Assembly (NCBI GenBank): GCA_016462055.1
Contig: JAEMTX010000004.1
Location: 1 to 24,585 of the forward strand
Direction: 5' to 3'
Origin: Acidimicrobiia bacterium
GTDB lineage: Bacteria > Actinomycetota > Acidimicrobiia > Acidimicrobiales > Acidimicrobilacustridaceae
Length of the DNA stretch: 24,585 nucleotides
The notes under the pieces were generated by a model. The model worked only from the letters and a program-made list of their open reading frames with translations, was not told the origin of the DNA and did not search any database. Positions 7,332 to 15,344 of the stretch are shown here, piece by piece (position 1 is the stretch's first letter; every line of letters begins with the position of its first letter). Both the position numbers and the translations under genes were made by a program.

Positions 7332-8147
7332 ATGTACGCAACTCTAGAAGTCGAGCGCCAAGGGCACGTCGGTTGGCTCATTTTTAATAGGCCCGACTCG
7401 GCAAATGCTATGGATGCGACGATGCTGGGCGAACTCGAAGCGGCTTGGAACGAGCTCGAGAGGGATCCCAACGTTCGCGTCATTGTCAACACCGGAAACG
7501 GCAAGCAGTTCCAAACCGGACTCGACGTGGTTCAGTTAGCGAAGGATCGAGACGCCTTGCGGGAACAGTCTCGACGGACGCGTGACGCAGAACTGCGGCT
7601 AACCGCCTGGCACAACTCTGTTTCGAAACCAGTCATCTGTGCTGTCAATGGGCTTTGTGCTGGCGGAGGACTGCACTTCGTTGCCGATGCCGACATCGTT
7701 ATTGCATCGTCAAATGCTGCTTTCCTGGACCCCCATGTTTCAATTGGCCAAGTGACTGCCTATGAAGCGATTGGGCTCACCCGCAAGATGCCTTTTGAAG
7801 CGGTGATGCGTATGGCGTTGACGGGTCGGTATGAGCGGATGTCTGCGCAGAGGGCCTATGAGTTGGGGATGATCAGTGAGGTCGTTGATCCCCCTGAGCG
7901 TTTACGTGAGGTTGCTCAGGAGTTGGCGGAGAAGATTGCTCGGAATTCTCCTGCGGCGATGGCGGCAAGCAAGAAGGCGTTGTGGCGTGCACTCGAACTT
8001 GGGCTCACTGATGCGTGTCGCGCTGGTTCTGTAGATCTTGTCTCGATGTGGGGTCATCCTGATCAGGAAGAGGGTCCCCGAGCCTTTGCGGAAAAGCGCG
8101 AACCCCAATGGACGATTGAAACTCCTGCTCCGAAAGAAGTCGAATAG
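7332..8147 (+). CDS. Enoyl-CoA hydratase/isomerase (first tandem copy)
   Basis: A 271-residue crotonase. It carries NRPDSANAM near the N-terminus, QTGLDV at the first oxyanion position, NGLCAGGGLHFVADADIVIAS at the second, and FLDPHVSIGQVTAYEAIGL in the active-site region. The classical glutamate pair is not evident; an Asp, a His and a Glu occupy that region, so the exact reaction is open. The ATG at 7332 lies four bases after the acyl-CoA dehydrogenase stop; an in-frame upstream start at 7275 would overlap that gene and is less likely. Residues 151-257 are encoded by a 321-bp tract almost identical to one in the next gene, while the N-terminal half is diverged. The stop directly abuts the next ATG. 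Confidence 0.88.
   Translation: MYATLEVERQGHVGWLIFNRPDSANAMDATMLGELEAAWNELERDPNVRVIVNTGNGKQFQTGLDVVQLAKDRDALREQSRRTRDAELRLTAWHNSVSKPVICAVNGLCAGGGLHFVADADIVIASSNAAFLDPHVSIGQVTAYEAIGLTRKMPFEAVMRMALTGRYERMSAQRAYELGMISEVVDPPERLREVAQELAEKIARNSPAAMAASKKALWRALELGLTDACRAGSVDLVSMWGHPDQEEGPRAFAEKREPQWTIETPAPKEVE
7782..8102 (+). repeat. 321-bp near-identical tract, copy 1
   Basis: This segment matches 8619-8939 base for base except at 7822 (C versus T, Thr versus Met) and 7826 (T versus C, silent): 319 of 321 identical. Similarity falls off sharply just outside both ends, where the flanking protein halves are clearly diverged paralogues. It encodes residues 151-257 of the first crotonase. The best reading is recent gene conversion or recombination between tandem copies. 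Confidence 0.95.
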
Positions 8148-8966
8148 ATGGCGGAATCAACATTCACAAACTTCACGACCCTGAAAGTCGAGCGTCATGG
8201 GCCGGTGGGCTGGTTGATTAATAATCGACCAGAACAACTCAATGCCATGACCAACGCGATGCGTGATGAATTCGCAGTGGCGTGGCTCGAACTAGAGGCA
8301 GACCCTGAAGTGCGCGTGATCGTTCACACTGGGGAAGGTCGCGCTTTCCAGACAGGCGTTGATGTCTCCGAAATCGCATCTGATGGGATCGGCATGGAGC
8401 GTTACCGAGACTCTCTCGAAAACTTTGATCTCCACTTCACCGCTTGGCATCAAGGCGTGACAAAGCCCGTGATTACGGCCGTTAATGGTTTGTGTGCGGG
8501 CGGAGCATTCCACTGGGTCGCCGATGCTGACATCGTCATTGCATCTTCTGACGCACAATTTTTCGACCCGCACGTTTCGGTTGGACAGGTGGTTGCCGTT
8601 GAAGCGATCGGGCTCTTGCGCAAGATGCCTTTTGAAGCGGTGATGCGTATGGCGTTGATGGGCCGGTATGAGCGGATGTCTGCGCAGAGGGCCTATGAGT
8701 TGGGGATGATCAGTGAGGTCGTTGATCCCCCTGAGCGTTTACGTGAGGTTGCTCAGGAGTTGGCGGAGAAGATTGCTCGGAATTCTCCTGCGGCGATGGC
8801 GGCAAGCAAGAAGGCGTTGTGGCGTGCACTCGAACTTGGGCTCACTGATGCGTGTCGCGCTGGTTCTGTAGATCTTGTCTCGATGTGGGGTCATCCTGAT
8901 CAGGAAGAGGGTCCCCGAGCCTTTGCGGAAAAGCGCGAAGCCAACTGGGCCACTCCCGGCGAATGA
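8148..8966 (+). CDS. Enoyl-CoA hydratase/isomerase (second tandem copy)
   Basis: A 272-residue crotonase paralogous to the preceding gene. It shows NRPEQLNAM, QTGVDV, NGLCAGGAFHWVADADIVIAS and FFDPHVSVGQVVAVEAIGL. In its first 157 residues it differs from the upstream copy at many positions, including VEAIGL against YEAIGL and an altered loop after the first oxyanion segment. That variable half shapes much of the acyl-CoA pocket, so the two may act on different intermediates. Residues 158-264 come from the shared tract and differ at one residue only. The ATG at 8148 directly follows the upstream TAG and lacks a strong ribosome binding site, so coupled translation is likely. Confidence 0.88.
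   Translation: MAESTFTNFTTLKVERHGPVGWLINNRPEQLNAMTNAMRDEFAVAWLELEADPEVRVIVHTGEGRAFQTGVDVSEIASDGIGMERYRDSLENFDLHFTAWHQGVTKPVITAVNGLCAGGAFHWVADADIVIASSDAQFFDPHVSVGQVVAVEAIGLLRKMPFEAVMRMALMGRYERMSAQRAYELGMISEVVDPPERLREVAQELAEKIARNSPAAMAASKKALWRALELGLTDACRAGSVDLVSMWGHPDQEEGPRAFAEKREANWATPGE
8619..8939 (+). repeat. 321-bp near-identical tract, copy 2
   Basis: This is the partner of 7782-8102, offset by 837 bases, with two mismatches at 8659 and 8663. It covers the C-terminal 40% of the second crotonase and stops shortly before the stop codon, where the two proteins have unrelated tails. Confidence 0.95.
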
Positions 8967-9003
8967 CGTCTGCTTCCATGACAGCGATCGTCTGAGTTTC
9001 GGC

Positions 9004-10359
9004 ATGGGACTCGAGGAACTCCTTCTGCAGCATCCGCTTTCTGAATCGCAAGATGTGCTGTTCTCGGAAACCGAGTCAATGACACTCGCTCACGCACGCC
9101 GACGTGTTTCAGAAATTGCTTCGACACTTGAAATCGCAAAAGGTCAAGCAGTGGCGGTGCAGCTCCCAAATGGCCCTGAGTTACTTTGCACCGTGGTTGC
9201 AATCTGGACTCGTGGAGCGGTTCATGTACCGATCAACGAGCGTCTTACCGACCCGGAAGTTGAATCCATCCTGAGTGAGACGGGTGCTGCTGTACTCATC
9301 GGGATCGACGGAGCTCGTTTGCTTAACGGTACGACTGTGTATCCCGACGACGTTGCATTCATCATCTGGACCTCGGGCACAACCGGTACGCCCAAACCCA
9401 TTCTCCACACCCACACTGCGTATCTCGAACTTCTGGACCGGGTTCTCGGTCCGCTTCGTGGTGGGGGAGAGCGTTCGGGCCCACCGACACCGAACCTGAT
9501 CCCAGTTTCGATGGCGCTGAATGCTGGTCTTTACAACTGCCTCTTCGGGCTTCGGGCCGGAGCCCCAGTGGTGATGATGGACCGCTTCACGCCACAGGTG
9601 TTTGCTGATCTTGTCGCCCGATTTCAGATTCGCTCGACTGTGCTGCCCCCGGCAGCGATGGTCATGCTGGCTGATTCAGATGTGCAATCACTTGCGCCAT
9701 TGAAATACGTGCGATCAATTACAGCGCCATTGTCACCTCTGAATGCTCGTCGGTTTACCGAACGGTTTGGCTGCTTTGTTCTCAATAGCTACGGCCAGGC
9801 CGAGATGGGCGAAGTGATCGGATGGACTGCAGCCGACTCAAAGGAACATCCTGAAAAGGTTGGAGCAGCGGGTCGACCGCTACCGGGAGTTGCTATTCGA
9901 ATCGACGCCGACGGTCACCTTCTAGTCCGTCCTCCGAACGCTGCGGTCGGAATCGATGATCGGCGAGACGACGATGGTTTTATCGATACCGGCGATATCG
10001 CATCAGTTGATGAAGACGGTTTTGTTTGGATCGATGGAAGAGTCAGCGATTTGATCAATCGTGGCGGAAACAAGGTCTTCCCCGATTCCGTTGAAGAAGT
10101 ACTGAGGCTTCATTCGTCAGTTACCGACGCAGCGGTCGTTGGGGTTCCTGATGATCGTCTTGGTGAAGTTCCCGTTGCCTTCATCGTCGGAGACAAGTTC
10201 ACCGAGAAAGTTCTTATCGAGCACTGTCGCACCCATCTCGTCGCCTACAAGATTCCCGTGGCCTTTCGATCGATAGACCAACTACCGAGAAGCGAGGTTG
10301 GCAAGCTTCTTCGACGTGAACTGATCGATCTCTGGTTAAACGAACAAATTGACTCGTAG
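9004..10359 (+). CDS. Class I adenylate-forming acyl-CoA ligase (compact)
   Basis: A 451-residue ANL-superfamily enzyme that would activate a carboxylic acid with ATP and CoA. Visible are the P-loop-like WTSGTTGTPKP (about 122-132), NSYGQAEMGE (A5-type motif), DTGDIASVDEDGFVWIDGR, the hinge/A8 region RGGNKVFPDSVEE and the C-terminal catalytic lysine in SEVGKLLRREL. It is shorter than the common 500-550 residues; the N-terminal domain looks trimmed in its linkers rather than truncated. The ATG at 9004 is 37 bases after the crotonase stop and has no obvious ribosome binding site; ATGs at 8963 and 8978 are out of frame. It is the last gene of the unit, and its final codons lie in a palindrome. 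It probably activates the acid that the unit then degrades. Confidence 0.88.
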   Translation: MGLEELLLQHPLSESQDVLFSETESMTLAHARRRVSEIASTLEIAKGQAVAVQLPNGPELLCTVVAIWTRGAVHVPINERLTDPEVESILSETGAAVLIGIDGARLLNGTTVYPDDVAFIIWTSGTTGTPKPILHTHTAYLELLDRVLGPLRGGGERSGPPTPNLIPVSMALNAGLYNCLFGLRAGAPVVMMDRFTPQVFADLVARFQIRSTVLPPAAMVMLADSDVQSLAPLKYVRSITAPLSPLNARRFTERFGCFVLNSYGQAEMGEVIGWTAADSKEHPEKVGAAGRPLPGVAIRIDADGHLLVRPPNAAVGIDDRRDDDGFIDTGDIASVDEDGFVWIDGRVSDLINRGGNKVFPDSVEEVLRLHSSVTDAAVVGVPDDRLGEVPVAFIVGDKFTEKVLIEHCRTHLVAYKIPVAFRSIDQLPRSEVGKLLRRELIDLWLNEQIDS

Positions 10360-10378
10360 TCCGGCGGGGCTACGAGTC
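10351..10378. terminator. Bidirectional hairpin carrying both stop codons
   Basis: GACTCGTAG (10351-10359) and CTACGAGTC (10370-10378) form a perfect 9-bp stem with a 10-base loop. Each arm encodes Asp-Ser-stop for the gene entering it, so the plus-strand ligase and the minus-strand dehydratase both end in DS. On the minus strand the stem is followed by AATTTGTT, a modest T-rich run; on the plus strand no T-run follows. Position and symmetry suggest a shared terminator for converging transcripts. Confidence 0.55.
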
Positions 10379-11629
10379 GTTGTCGTCCGCAAATCGACTG
10401 GCAAGAGCATCAAGCAACTCTTGACAGTTGCTGGCGCCACCCGGAGCGTCGGGTAGACGTGCCTCACCGAATTCGCGAGAAGGCAGCAGGATCGTGGCGT
10501 GGCCAGGAGTCGTTCGCTCGCCTCTTTGGTTCTCACCCCAAATCTCTAAATCGACAGCAGGCCGGTCTCCGTCAGCGAGGTACTTCTTCGCAACGGTTCC
10601 TCGCATCCAGTGGGTATCGCCGACATAGTTGAACTTACGAAATTGGCAATCGAGTTTCCAGAGCCACGCATCGTCACCCATCCAATCGGTGCAGAGGTGA
10701 ATGAGCCATGTTTCGCGCATTCGCCCGTAGTCATAGGAAGCGGGGTTGCCGGCGTTACGGGCCCATTCGGCATCCCAATGAACACGCTGTTGAACATCGG
10801 GGATATTGAGGGAGTCAGGCTTGAAGAACTTCGGCATCCGTTTCCGCTGATCATCGGCCAACCGCAAAGCGGCCACTCCGTAGAGACCCATCCCCATCCC
10901 TGTGTGCCACACCACCATGTCTGTGACCCGAAGCGGCCCTTTTACGAGTGGGCCGATGTCGTCGCCTACTTCCACATCTTCCCAGTATCGAGGAGTTGCG
11001 CCCCGACGTCGTGATCGTTCTTGGCCTATCTGTTCGCTGATGGCAGCAATCTCATCGTCGGTGTACGGGACAATCTCAATGGCATCGTTTACTTTGCGCT
11101 CGATCGCCTTCTCGCGTTCGGCCCGGATCATGAGGCGGTACTGGCCAGAAAGCACTGGACCTCCGGCGACAGCGAAAACTTCGCCAAACCACTCGTGAAC
11201 AGCGCGTCCTGCAAACTCACCGATCTTGTCTTGGACTCCAATGAGAGCGTTGCGTCGAACCACGCGTACGCCCGGATGTAATGGGTTCCACCATTCTCGG
11301 AAACTCCCGGAATAGAAGGCGTGAACTCCGCCGAGTGGGTCGCCCTTCATGAGTTCTTTTTGATTGTCGGGCAGGCGAGTGATCTCGTCTTCGCCGATCA
11401 GGGTGTCTCCGCCGACGAGCTGTGGCGACGCAATTGGTCCGCCCCAGCGAGTGGTCACTCCGTAATCGGGATTGCACCAGAGGGGGTTATCGTCGCCACA
11501 CGCCATAGCGACGTGGCGAAACGCGTCCCCGTTTGGAGTTTGATAGTGAGGCGGTGCGCTGTGGGATCGGGAGATTCCGATGCGTGATCGCAAGCGGTCG
11601 ACGCCCTCGTCGGTAATGCGTTCAGCCAT
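10370..11629 (-). CDS. Double-hotdog acyl dehydratase (FAS1-like/MaoC-like)
   Basis: A 419-residue protein with two hotdog-fold halves. The N-terminal half has ACGDDNPLWCNPDYGVTTRW then GGPIASPQ, which matches the hydratase-2 motif region except that the usual catalytic His after NP is Trp. The C-terminal half begins near RYWEDVEVGDDIGPLVKGPL and contains DMVVWHTGMG, a MaoC-like dehydratase pattern. It likely hydrates or dehydrates an enoyl/3-hydroxyacyl-CoA with (R)-stereochemistry, complementing the crotonases on the other strand. Trp at this position recurs in the annotated 'FAS1-like dehydratase' group as I recall it, so it may not mean loss of activity. The start at 11629 has no ribosome binding site but a TAGTCT element six bases upstream. 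It faces a FadD gene across a 104-bp divergent gap. Confidence 0.82.
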   Translation of the reverse strand: MAERITDEGVDRLRSRIGISRSHSAPPHYQTPNGDAFRHVAMACGDDNPLWCNPDYGVTTRWGGPIASPQLVGGDTLIGEDEITRLPDNQKELMKGDPLGGVHAFYSGSFREWWNPLHPGVRVVRRNALIGVQDKIGEFAGRAVHEWFGEVFAVAGGPVLSGQYRLMIRAEREKAIERKVNDAIEIVPYTDDEIAAISEQIGQERSRRRGATPRYWEDVEVGDDIGPLVKGPLRVTDMVVWHTGMGMGLYGVAALRLADDQRKRMPKFFKPDSLNIPDVQQRVHWDAEWARNAGNPASYDYGRMRETWLIHLCTDWMGDDAWLWKLDCQFRKFNYVGDTHWMRGTVAKKYLADGDRPAVDLEIWGENQRGERTTPGHATILLPSREFGEARLPDAPGGASNCQELLDALASRFADDNDS

Positions 11630-11635
11630 TCAGGA

Positions 11636-11641
11636 AGACTA
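11636..11641 (-). promoter_or_regulatory. Candidate -10 element for a leaderless dehydratase start
   Basis: On the minus strand TAGTCT (TANNNT type) is followed by six bases and then the ATG at 11629. There is no purine-rich ribosome binding site, so a leaderless transcript is a reasonable reading. The same 104-bp gap also holds an 8-bp palindrome GCGATCGC at 11644-11651. Confidence 0.28.
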
Positions 11642-11733
11642 GTGCGATCGCCTTTTCTGCTCAGCCCGAAGATGACGACCTACCATCTGCGCATGCATCG
11701 TCGCTGTGTCCCTCGAAAGACAGAATCACTCTC

Positions 11734-13350
11734 ATGACCGCATGGAATTTCGCTGATGTGTGGGAAACGATTGCTTCAGTGCAGCCTGATGCTCCGGCTC
11801 TTGTTCGCGGGTCATCCGTTCGTTCCTGGGGGGAGTTCGATGCCCGATCCGAGGCCATCGCACAGGGACTTTTCGATGCCGGTCTGGCTCACCAGTCGCG
11901 AGTCGCTCAGTACCTCATGAACTCGATGGAGTACCTCGAATCCTTGTTCGGCACGTATAAGGCAGCGATGGTCCCCGTGAATACAAATTATCGGTACGTG
12001 GCCGATGAACTCGCTTACCTGTGGCTTGATGCAGGCGTTGAAGCAGTGATGTTTCACGGTTCCTTCACCGAGTCCACGAATGAAGTACGCGCTCGAGTGC
12101 CAAACGTAAAGTTGTGGCTATGGGTCGATGACGGCGTTGGCGAGTGTCCCGATTGGGCCGTGCCGTATGAACGCGTTGCCGCGTCCGGCGCGGTGCTTTC
12201 GGCCGAATCACCTCAACGAAGTGGTGATGATCTCTTTCTTCTTTATACGGGTGGAACCACCGGGCAGCCGAAAGGCGTCATGTGGCGTCAGGACGACCTT
12301 TTTTGTGTCCTCAACAGAAGCGCCACGATTAAGTATCCGGAAGAGGGGGGACTCGAAGCCATCGCTGAGGGACTTACTGCCGCTGGGTCATCGAGAGCAC
12401 GCGTGATACCGGCTGCTCCGCTCATGCACGGAACTGCGGCATTCTCGGCATTTGCCGTTTTGGATTCGGGTGGCGCAGTCGTTCTGTGCGAGCACACCAA
12501 ATTCGATCCGCAAGAGTTACTCGACACGGTTGAGGCTCATAGCGTCACTGATCTCTCGATTGTTGGTGACGCTTTCGCCAAGCCGCTTCTCGACGCTCTT
12601 GAAGCGCAACCTCAACGCTGGGATATCTCTTCACTCAAAGTGATCCTGTCGTCTGGAGTGATGTGGTCGGCTCCGGTGAAGGATGGCCTGATCAAGCACG
12701 CACCAAACCTTCTTTGCGTTGACACGCTGGGTTCTTCTGAAGCCGTGGGTCTTGCACGTTCGATTTCGTCGTCACGAGGTACGGCGAAAACTGCAGGCTT
12801 TAAATTGGGACCGAACGCCCAGGTCATCCGCGAAGACGGAACGCCGGTTGCTTCCGGTTCTGGTGAAACCGGATTGGTTGCCGTCGCTGGCCGGGCTCCG
12901 ATCGGCTATTTCAATGATCCCGAGAAGTCGGCAAAGACATTCCGGGAGATTGGGGGCCGTCGTTGGACCACGCCCGGAGATTTCGCCACGGTGAACGAGG
13001 ACGGAACCGTCACACTCTTGGGTCGTGGATCAGGCTGCATCAATACTGGCGGCGAAAAGGTCTTCCCGGAAGAAGTTGAGGAGGCTCTGAAGCTCCTCGC
13101 AGGGGTTGAAGACGCAGTTGTGGTCGGCGCTCCCCACCATCGGTTCGGTCAGCAAGTCGTCGCATTTGTCGAGCTATCGCCTCGAGCGGCGGCCGATGTT
13201 GACTCCTTGATCGGGCAACTTCGGACGAGTTTGGCGGGGTACAAGATTCCGAGGCACGTGTCGTTTGTAGAATCGATCGGCCGTGCCGCCAACGGCAAAG
13301 TCGATCAGGCGCGGTGGAAAACCGAGGCGGAGAGATTCGAAAGTGCGTGA
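11734..13350 (+). CDS. FadD-family acyl-CoA synthetase (FadD3/FadD19-like)
   Basis: A 538-residue adenylate-forming enzyme of full normal length. The core motif is LLYTGGTTGQPKGVMWRQDD (about 169-188). The G-G-T-T-G-x-P-K-G-V-M-W-R form is characteristic of the actinobacterial FadD3/FadD17/FadD19 branch, whose known members activate steroid side-chain or ring-derived acids. Also present are DTLGSSEAVG, TTPGDFATVNEDGTVTLLGR, NTGGEKVFPEEVEEAL and a C-terminal catalytic Lys in AANGKVDQARW. It would make an acyl-CoA via an acyl-AMP. It is divergent from the dehydratase and followed 28 bases later by a channel gene. The start at 11734 lacks a clear ribosome binding site. The substrate class is inferred from the motif branch only. 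Confidence 0.92.
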   Translation: MTAWNFADVWETIASVQPDAPALVRGSSVRSWGEFDARSEAIAQGLFDAGLAHQSRVAQYLMNSMEYLESLFGTYKAAMVPVNTNYRYVADELAYLWLDAGVEAVMFHGSFTESTNEVRARVPNVKLWLWVDDGVGECPDWAVPYERVAASGAVLSAESPQRSGDDLFLLYTGGTTGQPKGVMWRQDDLFCVLNRSATIKYPEEGGLEAIAEGLTAAGSSRARVIPAAPLMHGTAAFSAFAVLDSGGAVVLCEHTKFDPQELLDTVEAHSVTDLSIVGDAFAKPLLDALEAQPQRWDISSLKVILSSGVMWSAPVKDGLIKHAPNLLCVDTLGSSEAVGLARSISSSRGTAKTAGFKLGPNAQVIREDGTPVASGSGETGLVAVAGRAPIGYFNDPEKSAKTFREIGGRRWTTPGDFATVNEDGTVTLLGRGSGCINTGGEKVFPEEVEEALKLLAGVEDAVVVGAPHHRFGQQVVAFVELSPRAAADVDSLIGQLRTSLAGYKIPRHVSFVESIGRAANGKVDQARWKTEAERFESA

Positions 13351-13378
13351 AGAACACGCTGTCTGAGAGACTGCGAAC

Positions 13379-14173
13379 GTGAGGGCTCAAGCAGGATCTC
13401 AGATCCAAGAAAAAAACGTAAGTCTCGATCTCGCCGAGTCGGAAGAAAATAACCCTCGGCTCGATCGATGGATCAATCGCACGACACTTCCACTCGACCT
13501 GTTGGCGCTCTTCACCATTTGGTTAACCGTGGTTCCTCTTGGCGGCATCCACGACGAGCGCCACCCATTTTTCTGGTACGCCGGTCGAATCCTTGTGTCG
13601 GTAATTTATGCAATCGACATGACTGTCCGGACGGTTCTGGCACGCAAGAAGCTGCATTATTTCTTTCATCACCCCGTGGGCGTCTTGGCGGTCCTTCTTC
13701 CGGCGATTCGACTGATCTTCAGCATCCGCCTCCTCAAGGCGATGTTTAAGAAGGGAAATATCGCCCATTTCCTTTTCGTCTCCGTCGTACTTTTGTTGAA
13801 CCTGATGGTGATCGTGTGGGGATTCGAGCGCCACAGTTCGCAGGCCAACATCACATCAATAGGCATCGCTGTCTGGTGGGGTTGCGTCACCGTCTTTACG
13901 GTTGGATACGGCGACTACTACCCGGTCACCAACGCTGGTCGAGTTGCTGCAGTCGGCATCATGGTTGTCGGACTCACAACTGCAGCAGTGATCACTGCCC
14001 AGATCGCTTCGAGTTTCATGGACCAGGCACAAGCGCGCCGTAATTCGGTTGCTGAACCAGATGCGCCTTCGGTGGCTGTTAGCGATGGAGTTCGAAGCAC
14101 TGATGATCGCTTAGATCGAATCGAAGGCTTGCTCCGAACCCACTTTGAGGGTTCAGATTCAGCCTCTGACTAA
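13379..14173 (+). CDS. Potassium channel-like membrane protein (Kv/Ion_trans_2 type)
   Basis: A 264-residue integral membrane protein. It has hydrophobic helices at about 37-56, 66-88 and 97-115, an S5-like helix 127-150, a pore loop with selectivity filter TVGYGD (174-179), and an S6-like helix 188-213. That gives a voltage-channel-like five- or six-helix layout. A basic cluster at 111-125 (R, R, K, K, K) could be a degenerate S4, but the regular arginine ladder of a voltage sensor is missing. The cytoplasmic tail ends with DDRLDRIEGLLRTHF, a short coiled coil that probably helps tetramerise. The start is GTG at 13379, with a weak GAGAG upstream. No catabolic role is evident; it may simply be co-located with the FadD gene. 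Confidence 0.88.
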   Translation: MRAQAGSQIQEKNVSLDLAESEENNPRLDRWINRTTLPLDLLALFTIWLTVVPLGGIHDERHPFFWYAGRILVSVIYAIDMTVRTVLARKKLHYFFHHPVGVLAVLLPAIRLIFSIRLLKAMFKKGNIAHFLFVSVVLLLNLMVIVWGFERHSSQANITSIGIAVWWGCVTVFTVGYGDYYPVTNAGRVAAVGIMVVGLTTAAVITAQIASSFMDQAQARRNSVAEPDAPSVAVSDGVRSTDDRLDRIEGLLRTHFEGSDSASD

Positions 14174-14199
14174 ACGAAGTCGCGGTGACGGAGCCAATT

Positions 14200-14215
14200 G
14201 GTTGGTGACCCAACC
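14200..14215. terminator. Hairpin between channel gene and luciferase-like gene
   Basis: GGTTGG (14200-14205) and CCAACC (14210-14215) form a 6-bp stem with a TGAC loop in the 84-bp gap between converging genes. No T-run follows on either strand, so it is a candidate terminator only. Confidence 0.35.
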
Positions 14216-14257
14216 CGCCTTTGACCATGAATCCCGATGGAATGTTCAATCTGACAT

Positions 14258-15253
14258 TTAGGCGAGGGCTGCTTTCGCAAATGCTCGCATCTCTCGATCA
14301 ACATCTGGTCCGGCAGGCGTGTACAGAATCTCCTTCACTCCAGCGTTCGACGCATGAGCCAACTTTTCGTGAATTGACGAAGCGGGGCCCGTCCATCCAA
14401 CGCCTGCGAGAGTTTCTTCGGCTGCGAGATCGAGGACTGTGAGATCTCGACCGACAACTTCAGTGACGTGACCCTCATGAACCGTGAGATGACGTTCGCC
14501 TTCCGGCCGAGCAGATTCAACGTCAGCTAACCATTCAGCACCACCGGGCATGGTGGCGACTCCTTCGGGAAATGCTTCCCAGAAACCGTGGTAGCCAACG
14601 ACGTACCAAGGTCCGATGGCAGCCTTTGCTCGCGAAGAACTAGCCAGTTCTCCGTCATCGAGCACCGAACCGGAGACCATGAGTACCTGATGACCCCAAG
14701 CTCCGTCGAGGGGCGCCACTCCAATCAAACCGGTGCAGGTTCCATTCGCAATCATCTCGGCGGTGATGTCGAGCCCTTTGGGTCCCATGGCGGAGAGAAG
14801 AAGCGGAACGTTGATGGGTCGCTGCGCGGTTAGTGACGGTCGATGAATCATCTGGATTTTTGATCCGTCGATCTCCGCAACCTCGCCCTGGAGGAGTGCA
14901 TGGAGGGTCTCGATGTATCTGCGCGTCGAAGACCATGAAAGGGCTTTCTTGCCGAGAACCATTCTTGCCGTGAATCCGGTACCGAAACCGCACATGAGAC
15001 GACCGGGTGCCATACGTTCAATGGTGGCAATCGCTGACGCCGTTGTCATGACGTGACGGAGGTTGGGCACAAGGACGGCCGTTCCAACATCAAGATTCGA
15101 GGTCGCGTTGAGGATATTGGCGATGTTGATCCAAATGTCCTCATAAAGAGCAGCGGAGTCGTAGAGCCAGGCTCGGCGATAGCCGAGGTCTTCGGCGAGT
15201 TGGGCGCGTCGCACGGCATCTGGACCTGGGGTGATTCCGATTGATATCTCCAT
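14258..15253 (-). CDS. LLM class flavin-dependent oxidoreductase (probably F420-dependent)
   Basis: A 331-residue luciferase-like (TIM-barrel) oxidoreductase of usual length. The N-terminus MEISIGITPGPDAVRRAQLAEDLGY is the typical first strand and helix. It also has GTAVLVPNLRHVMTTASA, then RMAPGRLMCGFGTGFTARM, the phosphate/flavin-binding stretch of this family, and PLLLSAMGPKGLDITAEMI. Members in Actinobacteria mostly use the deazaflavin F420 for hydride transfer to or from alcohols, ketones or enones; FMN use cannot be excluded by eye. It is a single minus-strand gene, divergent from the SnoaL-like gene across 91 bases and convergent with the channel gene. The ATG at 15253 has GAGG eight bases upstream. 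Substrate unknown. Confidence 0.88.
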   Translation of the reverse strand: MEISIGITPGPDAVRRAQLAEDLGYRRAWLYDSAALYEDIWINIANILNATSNLDVGTAVLVPNLRHVMTTASAIATIERMAPGRLMCGFGTGFTARMVLGKKALSWSSTRRYIETLHALLQGEVAEIDGSKIQMIHRPSLTAQRPINVPLLLSAMGPKGLDITAEMIANGTCTGLIGVAPLDGAWGHQVLMVSGSVLDDGELASSSRAKAAIGPWYVVGYHGFWEAFPEGVATMPGGAEWLADVESARPEGERHLTVHEGHVTEVVGRDLTVLDLAAEETLAGVGWTGPASSIHEKLAHASNAGVKEILYTPAGPDVDREMRAFAKAALA

Positions 15254-15344
15254 TCGCCCATCCTCGCACGTCAGAGTCCGAGGGACGGAGTGCCGCCGAC
15301 CGTCGGGAAGTGGAATGATCTCGGCACGCCACTAAGGAGGAATC

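Noticed and set aside
7902..9005. Two identical minus-strand open frames opposite the crotonase tract
   Set aside because: They are identical only because the DNA tract is duplicated; they are antisense to real genes and have no signals.
14221..14442. 73-codon plus-strand frame after the channel gene
   Set aside because: It lies almost entirely opposite the luciferase-like gene, with no ribosome binding site or recognisable protein pattern.
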